Shown here: positions 17,686 through 25,998 of the stretch, in pieces | How the letters are laid out: each line of letters starts with the position of its first letter | How positions within the stretch are numbered: the stretch's first letter is position 1 | Assembly: GCF_030733205.1 (NCBI RefSeq) | Contig: NZ_JASHJL010000008.1 | Coordinates: forward strand, 1 to 64,000 | Origin: Mameliella sp. MMSF_3455 | Lineage (GTDB): Bacteria > Pseudomonadota > Alphaproteobacteria > Rhodobacterales > Rhodobacteraceae | Length of the DNA stretch: 64,000 nucleotides | Reading direction: 5' to 3' | Translations under genes and position numbers: made by a program | The notes under the pieces: generated by a model | Databases searched by the model: none | Told to the model about the DNA's origin: nothing | Seen by the model: the letters and a program-made list of their open reading frames with translations, nothing else

Positions 17686-18567
17686 ATGGGGATTGAGATC
17701 ACATGCGTAGCGCCGGTTGGCGCAGGGGTCGGCGAAGGTGCGGTCTGGGACGACCGGGCGCCGTGCCTCTGGTGGGTCGATATCCCGGGGGGCGTCATCT
17801 ATCGTTATGACCCGGCCACGGGCAAGAACCGTGCCATCGACTGGGGTGAGCCGGTGGGGTGCCTCGCGGTGCGGGAACAGGGCGGGCTGGTGCTGGCGAC
17901 GAAGTCCGGCTTCTGGTTCTTCGACCCGGAGACCGGCGCGCGCGAGGCGATTCACGATCCAGAAGCACATTTGCCAAACAACCGGTTCAATGATGGCGCG
18001 ACCGATGCGCAGGGACGGTTCTGGGCGGGAACAATGAAAGACGGTGGCGACCCCGAGGCGCTGGGCACCTTCTACCGGCTCGATCCGGACGGGACGGTGA
18101 CGGCCTGGCGCGACGGGATCTTTACGACCAACGGGCTGGCCTTTTCGCCCGATGGGCGCCGGATGTATTTCTCGGACAGCAATCCGGGCGTGCGCACCAT
18201 CTGGGCCTGCGACTACGACACCGCGACCGGCATACCAGGCGGCCCGGAGGTGTTCTTCGACACGCGCTCTGTTCCGGGCCGACCGGATGGTGGCACCGTG
18301 GACGCCGAAGGCTGTTACTGGCAGGCCGGTGTCTCCGGCTGGCAACTTTATCGCCTTTCGCCGGAGGGCGACGTGCTGACAACCATCGACATGCCGGTGG
18401 AAAAGCCGACCAAGCCGATGTTCGGCGGCGCGGACCTGGCCACGCTTTTCGTCACTTCGATCGGTGCCGGGCTGGCCGACGACCCCGCGCAGCCCTTGGC
18501 CGGCGGCCTCTTTGCAATCACCGGTGTGGGCGTCACCGGGCTGCCGCAATCTCGTTTCCAGGGATGA
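17686..18567 (+). CDS. SMP-30/gluconolactonase family lactonase
   Basis: The 293-residue beta-propeller protein has the family metal ligands in GVGEGAVWD (Glu near residue 18), NNRFNDGATDAQGRFWAGT, TTNGLAFSPDG and GRPDGGTVDAEGCYW. Known: these divalent-metal enzymes open sugar lactones to free acids. It begins immediately after the GntR stop codon, with no gap, and GGGGGAG serves as ribosome site. Inferred: hydrolyses the aldarolactone made by uronate dehydrogenase, encoded three genes downstream. Confidence 0.9.
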   Translation: MGIEITCVAPVGAGVGEGAVWDDRAPCLWWVDIPGGVIYRYDPATGKNRAIDWGEPVGCLAVREQGGLVLATKSGFWFFDPETGAREAIHDPEAHLPNNRFNDGATDAQGRFWAGTMKDGGDPEALGTFYRLDPDGTVTAWRDGIFTTNGLAFSPDGRRMYFSDSNPGVRTIWACDYDTATGIPGGPEVFFDTRSVPGRPDGGTVDAEGCYWQAGVSGWQLYRLSPEGDVLTTIDMPVEKPTKPMFGGADLATLFVTSIGAGLADDPAQPLAGGLFAITGVGVTGLPQSRFQG

Positions 18568-18571
18568 CCCG

Positions 18572-19750
18572 ATGAAGATCACCGGATTGCGCAGTTTCAT
18601 GTCCCGCGATGGCAACCGCCCGCGCGTGATCGTGGCCATCGACACGGACGAGGGGATTACCGGCTGGGGCGAGTGTTACAACCACGGCCCCGACCGCGCC
18701 CTGCCGCCGCTGCTGGAGTATCTCTATACACAGATCGAGGGCGAAGACCCGCGCCGGATCGAACGCCTGATCCTGAAGTTGTATCAGCACAGCCGCTTTC
18801 CCCCGGGCGCACTGGGCCTGGCGGCGATCTCGGCCATCGACCACGCGGTGTGGGACATTTCGGCCAAGGCCGCCGGCTTGCCCGTCTACATGATGCTGGG
18901 CGGGCATGTGCGTGACCGTGTGCGCGTCTACCTTGGCGTCTATTCTGCGCCCGAGGCTGAGGAAATTCGCGACCATTGTGCGGCCATGCAGGAGGCGTAC
19001 GGATTTACCGCCTTCAAGTTGTCGCCTTACCGTGCGGACATCCATGCAGAGCCTTGGGGCAAGGTGATCCGGGCCACGACGGACTGGGTGGCGGATCTAG
19101 GCACGCTTTGTCCCGATTTCGAGTTCGCCTTTGACGCACATGCGCGCATCTTCGAGCCCTGGCAGGCGGCAGAGCTGGGCAACGCGCTGGCACCTTTCCA
19201 CCCGCTGTTCTACGAGGAGCCCATGCGGCCCGAGAATGTCGAGGCCTGGGGCGCACTGAAATCGCAGCTGCGGGTGCCGTTGGCCACGGGTGAAAGCCTC
19301 TATTCCCGGTTCGAGTTTCTGCGCCTTTTGCAGGCTGGCGGGGCGGATATCATCCAGCCCGACATCTGCGCCGTGGGCGGCCTGTTGGAGATGCGCAAGA
19401 TCGCCGCCATCGCCGAGGCATTCTATGTCCCTGTCGCGCCGCACAACCCGATGGGGCCGCTGGCGACGGCTGTGAACCTGCATTTCGCCGCCGCCTGTCC
19501 GAACTTCAAGATCCTCGAATACCGGCTGCCCGGTACATCGGCCTTTCTGGGGCGCGATCTTGCCCCGGTCGACGAGGCGGCGGGCTATGTTCAGGATCCC
19601 TACATGCCGGTGGACGGCTACCTGGAACTGCGTCCGGACCGGCCGGGCTGGGGTGTCGAGATCGACGAGGACTACCTGAAAACGGACCGCTATGTGCATT
19701 GGGAGCGCAAGCTGCCCATCCGCCCGGACGGGTCGACGGCCTATACCTAG
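18572..19750 (+). CDS. Enolase-superfamily dehydratase, galactonate dehydratase-like
   Basis: A 392-residue mandelate racemase/muconate lactonizing enzyme. Seen: FKLSPYR at the general-base strand, FAFDAHARI, FYEEPMRPEN, ATGESLYSRFEF, IIQPDICAVGGL and VAPHNPMGP. The pattern of EEP, GES and APHxPxGP is that of D-galactonate dehydratase and its relatives. ATG 18572 is four bases after the lactonase stop. It is the third enolase-superfamily enzyme of the locus and could act on an aldonate released along with the uronate, or be a lactone cycloisomerase. Substrate not certain. Confidence 0.84.
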   Translation: MKITGLRSFMSRDGNRPRVIVAIDTDEGITGWGECYNHGPDRALPPLLEYLYTQIEGEDPRRIERLILKLYQHSRFPPGALGLAAISAIDHAVWDISAKAAGLPVYMMLGGHVRDRVRVYLGVYSAPEAEEIRDHCAAMQEAYGFTAFKLSPYRADIHAEPWGKVIRATTDWVADLGTLCPDFEFAFDAHARIFEPWQAAELGNALAPFHPLFYEEPMRPENVEAWGALKSQLRVPLATGESLYSRFEFLRLLQAGGADIIQPDICAVGGLLEMRKIAAIAEAFYVPVAPHNPMGPLATAVNLHFAAACPNFKILEYRLPGTSAFLGRDLAPVDEAAGYVQDPYMPVDGYLELRPDRPGWGVEIDEDYLKTDRYVHWERKLPIRPDGSTAYT

Positions 19751-19751
19751 G

Positions 19752-20663
19752 ATGAACGGCGATCCCGAAACCCTGCGTGCCACGCTGCGCGACCTGCTGG
19801 CCTTGCCCGAGCCGCGCCCCGCCCCCGTGGCCGAGGTGCAAAAGGCCGCGGGGAAGGATGCCGGATCGCGGGTCGAGCTGCGGCTGGACGGGAAACCCGC
19901 GACGCTCTGGCTGCCGGAGGGGGAGGGACCCTTTCCCGCCGTTCTCTATTGCCACGCCCATGGTGGGCAATACGCTCTTGGCCGACGCGAAGTGGCCGAG
20001 GGCGCACGCTGGTTGGCGGCCCCCTACGGCCCCGATCTTCTTGGCGCCGGCTACGTTGTGCTGGCGATGGACATGCCCGGCTTTGGCGACCGCCAGTCCG
20101 AAGGCGGCGAAAGCGCGCTGGCCAAGGCGGGATTCTGGCGGGGGCAACCGCTGTTCGGCCAGATGGTCGGCGACCAGCTGGCGGCCTTCGACTGGCTGGC
20201 CGGCCATGACCGGATCGACGGCAATCGCATCGCCACGCTAGGCATGTCGATGGGGGGCGCGCTGGCCATGTGGGTGGGCGCGCTAGAGTTCCGGGTGGCG
20301 GCGGTGGCGCAATTGTGCATGCTGGCCGGCATCCAGGGGTTGATCGAAACCGGCGTCCACGATCGTCACGGGCTTTACCTGATCGTACCGGGGCTGCTGC
20401 GCCACGCGGACATGGGGCAGGTCGCCAGCCTGATTGCGCCGCGTCCGCAATTCGTGGCTCATGGGGGCGTTGATCCCTTTACCGCGGATCCCGCCGGGGC
20501 GCAGGCGACGCTGGACCTGCGCCTTGCCTATGACGCCACCGGGCAGACCGATCGGCTGGTGACCTGGATCGACCAAGCGACCGGCCACAAGGAAACCCCG
20601 GCCATTCACCAAGCGGTCCTGGATTTCCTGGACCGCGCACTGACCAAGAGGACATCATGCTGA
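19752..20663 (+). CDS. Alpha/beta hydrolase (dienelactone hydrolase/acetyl esterase type)
   Basis: A 303-residue hydrolase with YCHAHGGQYALG near residue 66, a nucleophile in GMSMGGALA, the acidic residue in VAHGGVDPF, and histidine in ATGHKETP close to the C terminus. The start is one base after the preceding stop codon, and the end overlaps udh by seven bases. Known: the family includes acetyl-xylan and glucuronoyl-type esterases as well as dienelactone hydrolases. Inferred: removes acetyl or methyl esters from uronic acid substrates, or opens a lactone. No signal peptide is visible, so it acts in the cytoplasm. Confidence 0.8.
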   Translation: MNGDPETLRATLRDLLALPEPRPAPVAEVQKAAGKDAGSRVELRLDGKPATLWLPEGEGPFPAVLYCHAHGGQYALGRREVAEGARWLAAPYGPDLLGAGYVVLAMDMPGFGDRQSEGGESALAKAGFWRGQPLFGQMVGDQLAAFDWLAGHDRIDGNRIATLGMSMGGALAMWVGALEFRVAAVAQLCMLAGIQGLIETGVHDRHGLYLIVPGLLRHADMGQVASLIAPRPQFVAHGGVDPFTADPAGAQATLDLRLAYDATGQTDRLVTWIDQATGHKETPAIHQAVLDFLDRALTKRTSC

Positions 20664-21463
20664 AGAAACTGCTGATCACCGGCGCCACCGGCAACCTGGG
20701 CGTCGTCTGCCGCGAGCGGCTGAAGCCCATTGCCGAAACCATCCGCCTGTCCGATCGGCCGGGTGCGGACATGGGGCAGGCCGCCCCGCACGAAGAGCTG
20801 GTGCCCTGCGACCTGGGCGACAAGGCCGCGGTCGAGGCGCTGGTCGATGGCTGCGACGGCATCGTCCACATGGGCGGCCAGTCGGTCGAAGCCAACTGGG
20901 ACACCGTGCGCAACGCCAATATCGACGGGGTCTTTCACCTCTACGAAGGTGCGCGCAAATCCTCGGTCAAGCCGCGCATCATCTTTGCCAGTTCGAACCA
21001 CGCCATCGGCTTCTACAAGCAAACGGAGCGGCTGGACGCCAACAGCACGCCCCGGCCCGATGGCCTTTATGGCGTGTCCAAGGTCTTTGGCGAGGCGATG
21101 GCCAGCATGTACCACGACAAGTACGGGATCGAGACCGCAAGCGTGCGGATCGGGTCGTGCTTTCCGGAGCCCAAGAACCACCGAATGTTGTCCACCTGGA
21201 TGAGCTTTGACGATTTCATGCAGTTGATCGAACGCATCTTCATGGTGCCGCGTCTGGGCTGTCCCATCGTCTACGGCGCCTCGGCCAATGGCGCTTCGTG
21301 GTGGGACAACCGCGAGGTGGCCTATCTGGGCTGGCAGCCCAAGGACAACGCGGAACAGTTCCGCGCCAAGCTCGACGCCGAGATGGACCCGCCGCCGGCC
21401 GATGACGCCAACGCGCTGTACCAAGGTGGCGCGTTCTGCGCCGACGGCATCCACGAAGACTGA
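20657..21463 (+). CDS. udh: Uronate dehydrogenase
   Basis: Oxidises D-galacturonate or D-glucuronate with NAD to the aldaro-lactone. The 268-residue short-chain dehydrogenase has the Rossmann motif GATGNLG (9-15), FASSNHAIGFY (serine near 112), YGVSK (Y138, K142), RIGSC, and ASANGASWWDN followed by LGWQPKDNAE. These match the known Agrobacterium uronate dehydrogenase closely, including its length of about 265 residues. It overlaps the hydrolase before it. With the lactonase, dehydratase and KdgD it forms the oxidative hexuronate pathway. Confidence 0.93.
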   Translation: MLKKLLITGATGNLGVVCRERLKPIAETIRLSDRPGADMGQAAPHEELVPCDLGDKAAVEALVDGCDGIVHMGGQSVEANWDTVRNANIDGVFHLYEGARKSSVKPRIIFASSNHAIGFYKQTERLDANSTPRPDGLYGVSKVFGEAMASMYHDKYGIETASVRIGSCFPEPKNHRMLSTWMSFDDFMQLIERIFMVPRLGCPIVYGASANGASWWDNREVAYLGWQPKDNAEQFRAKLDAEMDPPPADDANALYQGGAFCADGIHED

Positions 21464-21483
21464 GTCCACGAGGAACACCCCAA

Positions 21484-22389
21484 ATGATCGACCCAATCGC
21501 TCTGCGCGACATTATCCGTTCCGGCCTGCTGTCCTTTCCGGTGACGCCATTTGATGCCGAGGACAGGTTCAATCCTGGTGCCTTTTCCGCCCATCTCGAA
21601 TGGCTCAGCCCGCACAAGATTGCGGGGCTGATCGTGGCCGGGGGCACTGGCGAACTGTTTTCCCTGACCCCCGCCGAAGTGGTCGAGGTGGTCAAGACCG
21701 CGCGCGCCGCCCAACCCGGGCAGCCGGTGATTGCCGGTTGCGGCTATGGCACGCGCATGGCCTGCGAGATGGCGCAGGGCATCGAGGCGGCGGGCGGTGA
21801 CGGTATCCTGCTGTTGCCGCACTACCTGATCGGCGCCCCGCAGGACGGGATCGAGGCGCATATCCGCAGTGTCTGCAACGCCACCAAGATGGGCGTGATC
21901 GTCTACAACCGCGGTCAGTCTGTTGTCTCTGCCGATACGCTTGCGCGGCTGGCCGAGGAGTGCCCAAACCTGATCGGCTTCAAGGATGGCACCGGCGACA
22001 TCGACACGGTGCGGCGCATCACCATCGGGCTGGGGGATCGCCTGGCCTATGTCGGCGGGATGCCCACGCACGAGCTTTTTGCCCAGGCGTTCCGCGGTGC
22101 GGGAGTGGATACCTATTCCTCCGCCGTTTTCAACTTTGTCCCTGAAACCGCGCTGGAATTCCACGCGGCTTTCCAGGCCGGCGACGATGCCAAGTGCGAG
22201 CAAATGCTGAGCGACTTCTACTATCCCTTTGCCAAGGTCCGCGACCGCAAGACCGGCTACGCAGTGTCCGCCATCAAGGCGGGTGTGGCCCTGCGTGGGT
22301 TCGACACTGGTCCGGTGCGGTCGCCGCTGACCGACCTGACCGGAGAAGAGCGCGAGATGCTGAAAGCCGTGATCGGTGAGCGGCGGTAA
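21484..22389 (+). CDS. kdgD: 5-dehydro-4-deoxyglucarate dehydratase
   Basis: Dehydrates and decarboxylates 5-keto-4-deoxyglucarate to 2-oxoglutarate semialdehyde. The 301-residue protein belongs to the DapA/NAL superfamily: VAGGTGELFSL (near 51-61), VYNRGQ (Y141) and GFKDGTGDID with Schiff-base K167. The GFKDGTGD form is typical of KdgD rather than DapA. Last gene of the plus-strand operon, followed by a strong terminator. The final enzyme, 2-oxoglutarate semialdehyde dehydrogenase, is not in this window. Confidence 0.94.
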   Translation: MIDPIALRDIIRSGLLSFPVTPFDAEDRFNPGAFSAHLEWLSPHKIAGLIVAGGTGELFSLTPAEVVEVVKTARAAQPGQPVIAGCGYGTRMACEMAQGIEAAGGDGILLLPHYLIGAPQDGIEAHIRSVCNATKMGVIVYNRGQSVVSADTLARLAEECPNLIGFKDGTGDIDTVRRITIGLGDRLAYVGGMPTHELFAQAFRGAGVDTYSSAVFNFVPETALEFHAAFQAGDDAKCEQMLSDFYYPFAKVRDRKTGYAVSAIKAGVALRGFDTGPVRSPLTDLTGEEREMLKAVIGERR

Positions 22390-22419
22390 TTCCGGGCGCT
22401 TTTGCGTGAATTTAGATGG

Positions 22420-22447
22420 CGGCGGCAGAGAAATCTGTCGCCGTTTT
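22420..22447 (+). terminator. Intrinsic terminator of the udh-kdgD operon
   Basis: CGGCGGCAGA-GAAA-TCTGTCGCCG, a 10-bp stem with one G-T pair and a GAAA tetraloop, followed by TTTT. It lies 30 bases after the kdgD stop. The remaining 206 bases to the tRNA gene hold no recognisable feature. Confidence 0.9.
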
Positions 22448-22653
22448 CTATTCGTGGTGTTTCTGAATGGTGATGTGAGGTCGCATGATATTCGAGGTCT
22501 CCATTTCGGTATCCGGCTCCTCCGGAAATCGAAAGGATCCACGGGCCAGCCTGTTCGAAACATCAGGCCAGAGTCCGCTTCACCAGTTCACCGGGTTGGG
22601 GCGGTGATTGATGTCGGGTTCTTCGCCTTCCTGAATTTTTGTTTTGAAAATCA

Positions 22654-22730
22654 TGGAGATGCAGGCGGGAGTCGAACCCGCATGTTCCGGATTTGCAATC
22701 CGGCGCCATAACCATTTCAGCCACTGCATC
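22654..22730 (-). tRNA. tRNA-Cys (anticodon GCA)
   Basis: A perfect 7-bp acceptor GATGCAG/CTGCATC, anticodon stem CCGGA/TCCGG around TTGCAAA (GCA), T-stem GCGGG/CCCGC with TTCGACT loop. Discriminator T, a hallmark of cysteine tRNAs, and encoded CCA are present. The length is 77 nucleotides. It lies three bases downstream of the unusual tRNA-Ser, probably in the same transcript. Confidence 0.96.
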
Positions 22731-22733
22731 CAA

Positions 22734-22821
22734 TGGCGGTAGGCATTGGTCTCGAACCAAATTCTTGGGAAAGAACGCAACGATTAGCAGTCGTGCCCCG
22801 CACCTTGCGAGTTTACCTACC
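22734..22821 (-). tRNA. tRNA-Ser-like RNA (anticodon GCT) with apparent 8/4 acceptor branch
   Basis: This 88-nucleotide RNA is three bases upstream of tRNA-Cys. It has a class II variable arm (TTCTT-TCCC-AAGAA), T-loop TTCGAGA, GG in the D-loop, anticodon loop CTGCTAA, discriminator G and encoded CCA, all serine features. Folded as a normal 7/5 tRNA it has A in place of the near-universal T8 and a T-T mismatch at the base of the T-stem. Folded as 8/4 both vanish: acceptor GGTAGGTA pairs with TGCCTACC (8 bp, one T-G) and the T-stem is TTGG/CCAA (4 bp). The anticodon stem has four pairs plus a C-T mismatch. It could be a functional atypical tRNA, a tRNA-like regulator, or a decaying gene. Confidence 0.75.
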
Positions 22822-22922
22822 GAATGGAGGTCAGCAACAACTGCGATATGTCATTTGCGTGGTCATGCGGGATTGAATAAGCGGATATGACACATGGGTC
22901 AAGGCATTTGTTCCGATATGCC

Positions 22923-22940
22923 GGTCCGGAAATCCGGACC
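22923..22940. other. Hairpin upstream of the dioxygenase gene
   Basis: GGTCCGG-AAAT-CCGGACC, a perfect 7-bp stem in the 228-base gap between the tRNA pair and the dioxygenase gene. There is no T-tract on either strand. The rest of the gap shows no gene. Confidence 0.35.
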
Positions 22941-23049
22941 GTGGGCGCCAAAGAAATGTGACGGTTTCGGCCCCTCATGTCGCGAACAGGCTCGCGGCCG
23001 TCGCGCTTTGGAGTCATGCGGCACGGATCCTTCCCACTGGGGCATCTGC

Positions 23050-23601
23050 ATGCTGTCACCCTATTCGCTCGACCGGCTGTTTTCCGACACCGAGTGCGAC
23101 CAGATCATTCGCCTGACACAGGCGCAGGAGTTCAGCAATGCCGGGCTGGTGCGTGGGCGCCAGAACGAGAGTATCCGCGTCGCGCGTATCACCTGGCTGG
23201 ACGAAGAGGGCGAGGGCGCCTGGGTCTTTCGCCGTGTGATGGAGGCCGTGCGCGACGTGAACCGCGCGCATTTCGGCTTTGCCCTGACCGAGTTCGCCGA
23301 GCGGGCTCAGGTGGCGCTATACGCCTCGGACGCGGGCGGGCACTTTGACTGGCATTCGGATATCGGTGCCGGGGCTTTCGCCCGGAAACGCAAGCTGACC
23401 CTTGTCGCGCAGCTGAGCGAAAGTGACGCCTACGAGGGCGGGCGGCTGGAGTTGAACGGCAACGGCCATGTGGAAACGGCAGCTGTGGCACGCGGCAGCG
23501 CCATCCTGTTCCCCAGCTTTACCTTGCACCGGGTGACACCCGTCACGTCGGGCCAGCGGTATTCCCTGACGACCTGGGTCCACGGGCCGGAATTCACCTG
23601 A
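23050..23601 (+). CDS. 2-oxoglutarate/Fe(II)-dependent dioxygenase (PKHD-type)
   Basis: A 183-residue hydroxylase of the prolyl-4-hydroxylase-like fold. The iron ligands are visible as HSD (H102, D104) in HFDWHSD and H160 in FTLHRV; R170 follows in SGQRYSLTTW and binds 2-oxoglutarate. The start is ATG 23050; the frame upstream is cysteine- and arginine-rich shadow. It is followed 63 bases later, on the same strand, by a halogenase-like flavoprotein. Inferred: the two modify the same unknown substrate. Short PKHD-type proteins are also found near iron-uptake genes, but none is here. Confidence 0.85.
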   Translation: MLSPYSLDRLFSDTECDQIIRLTQAQEFSNAGLVRGRQNESIRVARITWLDEEGEGAWVFRRVMEAVRDVNRAHFGFALTEFAERAQVALYASDAGGHFDWHSDIGAGAFARKRKLTLVAQLSESDAYEGGRLELNGNGHVETAAVARGSAILFPSFTLHRVTPVTSGQRYSLTTWVHGPEFT

Positions 23602-23664
23602 CCCTTTGCCATTTGCCCGCCTGCCGTTACGCTTATGCTACGTAAGGCTCGGGGAGGTCAGGGC

Positions 23665-25275
23665 ATGGGGAAACCGGTCACATCCATCACCATCGTGGGG
23701 GGCGGTACGGCGGGCTGGCTGGCCGCCTGTTTCCTGTGGTCGAAATGCGCCGCCAAGATCAAGATCACCCTGATCGAGTCGCCTAACGTGCCTACCGTGG
23801 GCGTGGGGGAGGCGACGGTCCCGCACATGCCCGTCACGCTGCGCGAGATGGGCATCGACGACCAGGAGTTCATGCGCCGCTGCAACGCCTCGTTCAAGAT
23901 GGGCGTGATGTTCAACAACTGGAATGTCGACCGAAAGGGCAGGTTCATCCGCTACATGAACCCCTTTGCCAGCCCGCCCCGGATCGAGGGCGTCGAGGCC
24001 GGTCACTATTTTCAGGCCTACGGCGCCGGGAACCGGGACTACATCCGGTCCTTTTCGCCGCTCATGGATCTCTTTGATACCTGGAAATGCCCGTTTTCCC
24101 TGAACAAGCAGGGTGAAGATCCGATGCCCCGGGCGGGCTATGCCTATCACCTTGACGCGGTGAAATTCGCGGGGCTATTGGCCGAACGGGGCCGTGATCA
24201 CGGCGTCCAGCACATCCTGGACGATGTCGACGATGTGGAACTGGACGAACGCGGGTTTGTCGCCGCCCTGGTCTTGCGGGAAACCGGCAGGCACCCGGTG
24301 CAACTGGTTCTCGATTGCACCGGCTTTCGCGGGCTGGTCATCCAGAAGGCGCTGGGCGAACCCTTTGTCAGCTACGCCGAGTATCTTGGAAACGATCGCG
24401 CGATGGCGCTGCAGGTGCCGCATCCTGATCCCGAAAGGATCCGCGCCGCCACGCAATCCACCGCGCTGGGGGCTGGGTGGAGCTGGGCCGTGCCGCTCTT
24501 CAACCGGATCGGTACGGGCTATGTCTTTTCCTCGGCCCATCGCAAGGACGACGAGGCGGCAGAGGAATTCCTGGCCCATCTGGGCGACATGGCGCCGCCG
24601 GGAGCGGAGCCGCGCGTGATCCCGATGCGGGTGGGCCGATCGCGCCGGGCCTGGGTCAAGAACTGCATCGCTCTGGGCCTTTCCGGCGGCTTCATCGAGC
24701 CGCTGGAATCCACCGCGATCCACATGATCGACATGGGGCTGCGCTGGTTGTTGCAGTATTTTCCCAGCCAAGATTACGAGAAGCCCACCCGCGACGCCTA
24801 CAACCGGGTGTCCGACGGGATGTTCAACGAGGTGCGGGATTTCATCTGCCTGCACTACCGCCTGAACAACCGCACCGACGATCCCTATTGGATGGATTCG
24901 CGCGCCCAGCTCAAGATCTCCGACCGGCTGGAACACTTGCTGGACCTGTGGAAGCACCAGCTGCCCACGCCGCTGGACGTGCCATCGGCGCATCTGTTCA
25001 CCTACAACGTCTTTACCGCCGTGCTGCTGGGCAAACAGGTCTACGACAATGGCTATGGCGACGGTCAGCTGAACCGGTCTTTTGCACTGCCCGTAAAGCC
25101 GTGGAAGGCATTTCTGCGGCAGTCCGCGGCGCGCAACCGGGCGGTTCTGGAACACAAGGCTGACCACCGCCGGATTCTCCTGGCGCTGCGGGGCGAGTTG
25201 CGCGCGGGTCTGCGGACCAGCACGCGCCTTGGCGAGGTCGGTGAGGCCGGGGCGGCGGAATCGGCGCTGTTCTGA
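23665..25275 (+). CDS. Flavin-dependent tryptophan halogenase family protein
   Basis: A 536-residue flavoprotein. GGGTAGW (12-18) binds FAD, ASFKMG carries the halogenase-type lysine (K78), the WxWxxP motif is WSWAVP (W272, W274, P277), and FIEPLEST (E348, S349) matches the substrate-positioning region of tryptophan 7-halogenase. Known: the WxWxIP motif separates halogenases from monooxygenases. ATG 23665 is chosen because GGGGAGG lies just upstream; the in-frame ATG at 23635 lacks this. No flavin reductase or biosynthetic cluster is adjacent, so the substrate is unknown. Many marine alphaproteobacteria carry such genes outside obvious secondary-metabolite clusters. Confidence 0.86.
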   Translation: MGKPVTSITIVGGGTAGWLAACFLWSKCAAKIKITLIESPNVPTVGVGEATVPHMPVTLREMGIDDQEFMRRCNASFKMGVMFNNWNVDRKGRFIRYMNPFASPPRIEGVEAGHYFQAYGAGNRDYIRSFSPLMDLFDTWKCPFSLNKQGEDPMPRAGYAYHLDAVKFAGLLAERGRDHGVQHILDDVDDVELDERGFVAALVLRETGRHPVQLVLDCTGFRGLVIQKALGEPFVSYAEYLGNDRAMALQVPHPDPERIRAATQSTALGAGWSWAVPLFNRIGTGYVFSSAHRKDDEAAEEFLAHLGDMAPPGAEPRVIPMRVGRSRRAWVKNCIALGLSGGFIEPLESTAIHMIDMGLRWLLQYFPSQDYEKPTRDAYNRVSDGMFNEVRDFICLHYRLNNRTDDPYWMDSRAQLKISDRLEHLLDLWKHQLPTPLDVPSAHLFTYNVFTAVLLGKQVYDNGYGDGQLNRSFALPVKPWKAFLRQSAARNRAVLEHKADHRRILLALRGELRAGLRTSTRLGEVGEAGAAESALF

Positions 25276-25293
25276 GCCGGAGCAGGAGAAGGG

Positions 25294-25998
25294 TCAGACC
25301 ACCTCGATCACGCCCTTGTCGATGGCCAGCATATAGCCCCGGCGGGCAATGTTCTTGACAAGCAACTCGCTGACCATCTGGTTGCCCAGCCCGTCGCGCA
25401 GCCGCTTGATCCGTGTTGCGCCTGCGGCCTCGTCGCAATCCGCCTCGGCCTTGCCCGAAATCACCGCCTCGATCTGGCTGCCGGTCAGCATCTCGTCGTC
25501 CAGCCGCGCCTCGGCCAGGACGGCCAGGGTTTCCATCATGGCATCGGTCAGCTTGAACCCCATCGTGTTCAGGTAGACGGTGTTTTCCTCGCGCGAGATG
25601 ATCAGGCTGGATACCTCGATGCCCGAGCGTTCGATCTGGGCCATGCGCCGATTGAGCGAAACCAGCATGACCAGAAAGACCAGCGCGGCGACCAGCAGTG
25701 CGGCGGAAAAGACCAGCAGCACGAAGATCACCACGCGGTAGCTTGCCAGCGTGTCGGAAAAGGCGGTGCCGGACTGGGCCAGGATCTCTAGCAGTTTGAC
25801 CTCGGCCTGGCTGGCGAGGTTGTCGTTCTCCAGGAAGATGCGTTCGACACGCGCGTTGAAGGCATTGCCGTCCGGCAGGGTCAGCAGCAGGACCGCCCCG
25901 GCCAGACCGAGGATGGTCACGATGGCGACAATGCCCAGCGTGACGATGCGGCTGCCCGAGCGGCGGCTTTCGCTAGCGGTAATAGTGTTGCTTTGCAA
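25294..25998 (-). CDS. Membrane-anchored winged-helix regulator-like protein
   Basis: About 234 residues from a TTG start at 25998, overlapping the upstream small gene by 26 bases; the start is uncertain because no ATG fits. Two membrane spans (about 18-41 and 89-114) enclose a 47-residue probable periplasmic loop. The cytoplasmic C-terminal part (115-234) ends in TRIKRLRDGLG and NIARRGYML, which resembles the recognition helix and wing of OmpR-type winged helices. Inferred: a one-component transmembrane regulator with the DNA-binding domain at the C terminus, the reverse of the ToxR arrangement. Target and signal unknown. Confidence 0.65.
   Translation of the reverse strand: MQSNTITASESRRSGSRIVTLGIVAIVTILGLAGAVLLLTLPDGNAFNARVERIFLENDNLASQAEVKLLEILAQSGTAFSDTLASYRVVIFVLLVFSAALLVAALVFLVMLVSLNRRMAQIERSGIEVSSLIISREENTVYLNTMGFKLTDAMMETLAVLAEARLDDEMLTGSQIEAVISGKAEADCDEAAGATRIKRLRDGLGNQMVSELLVKNIARRGYMLAIDKGVIEVV

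Noticed and set aside
22734-22821. Selenocysteine tRNA, because of the extended acceptor and long variable arm
   Set aside because: The anticodon is GCT, not TCA, the acceptor is 8 rather than 8/5 pairs, and no selA, selB or selD is seen.
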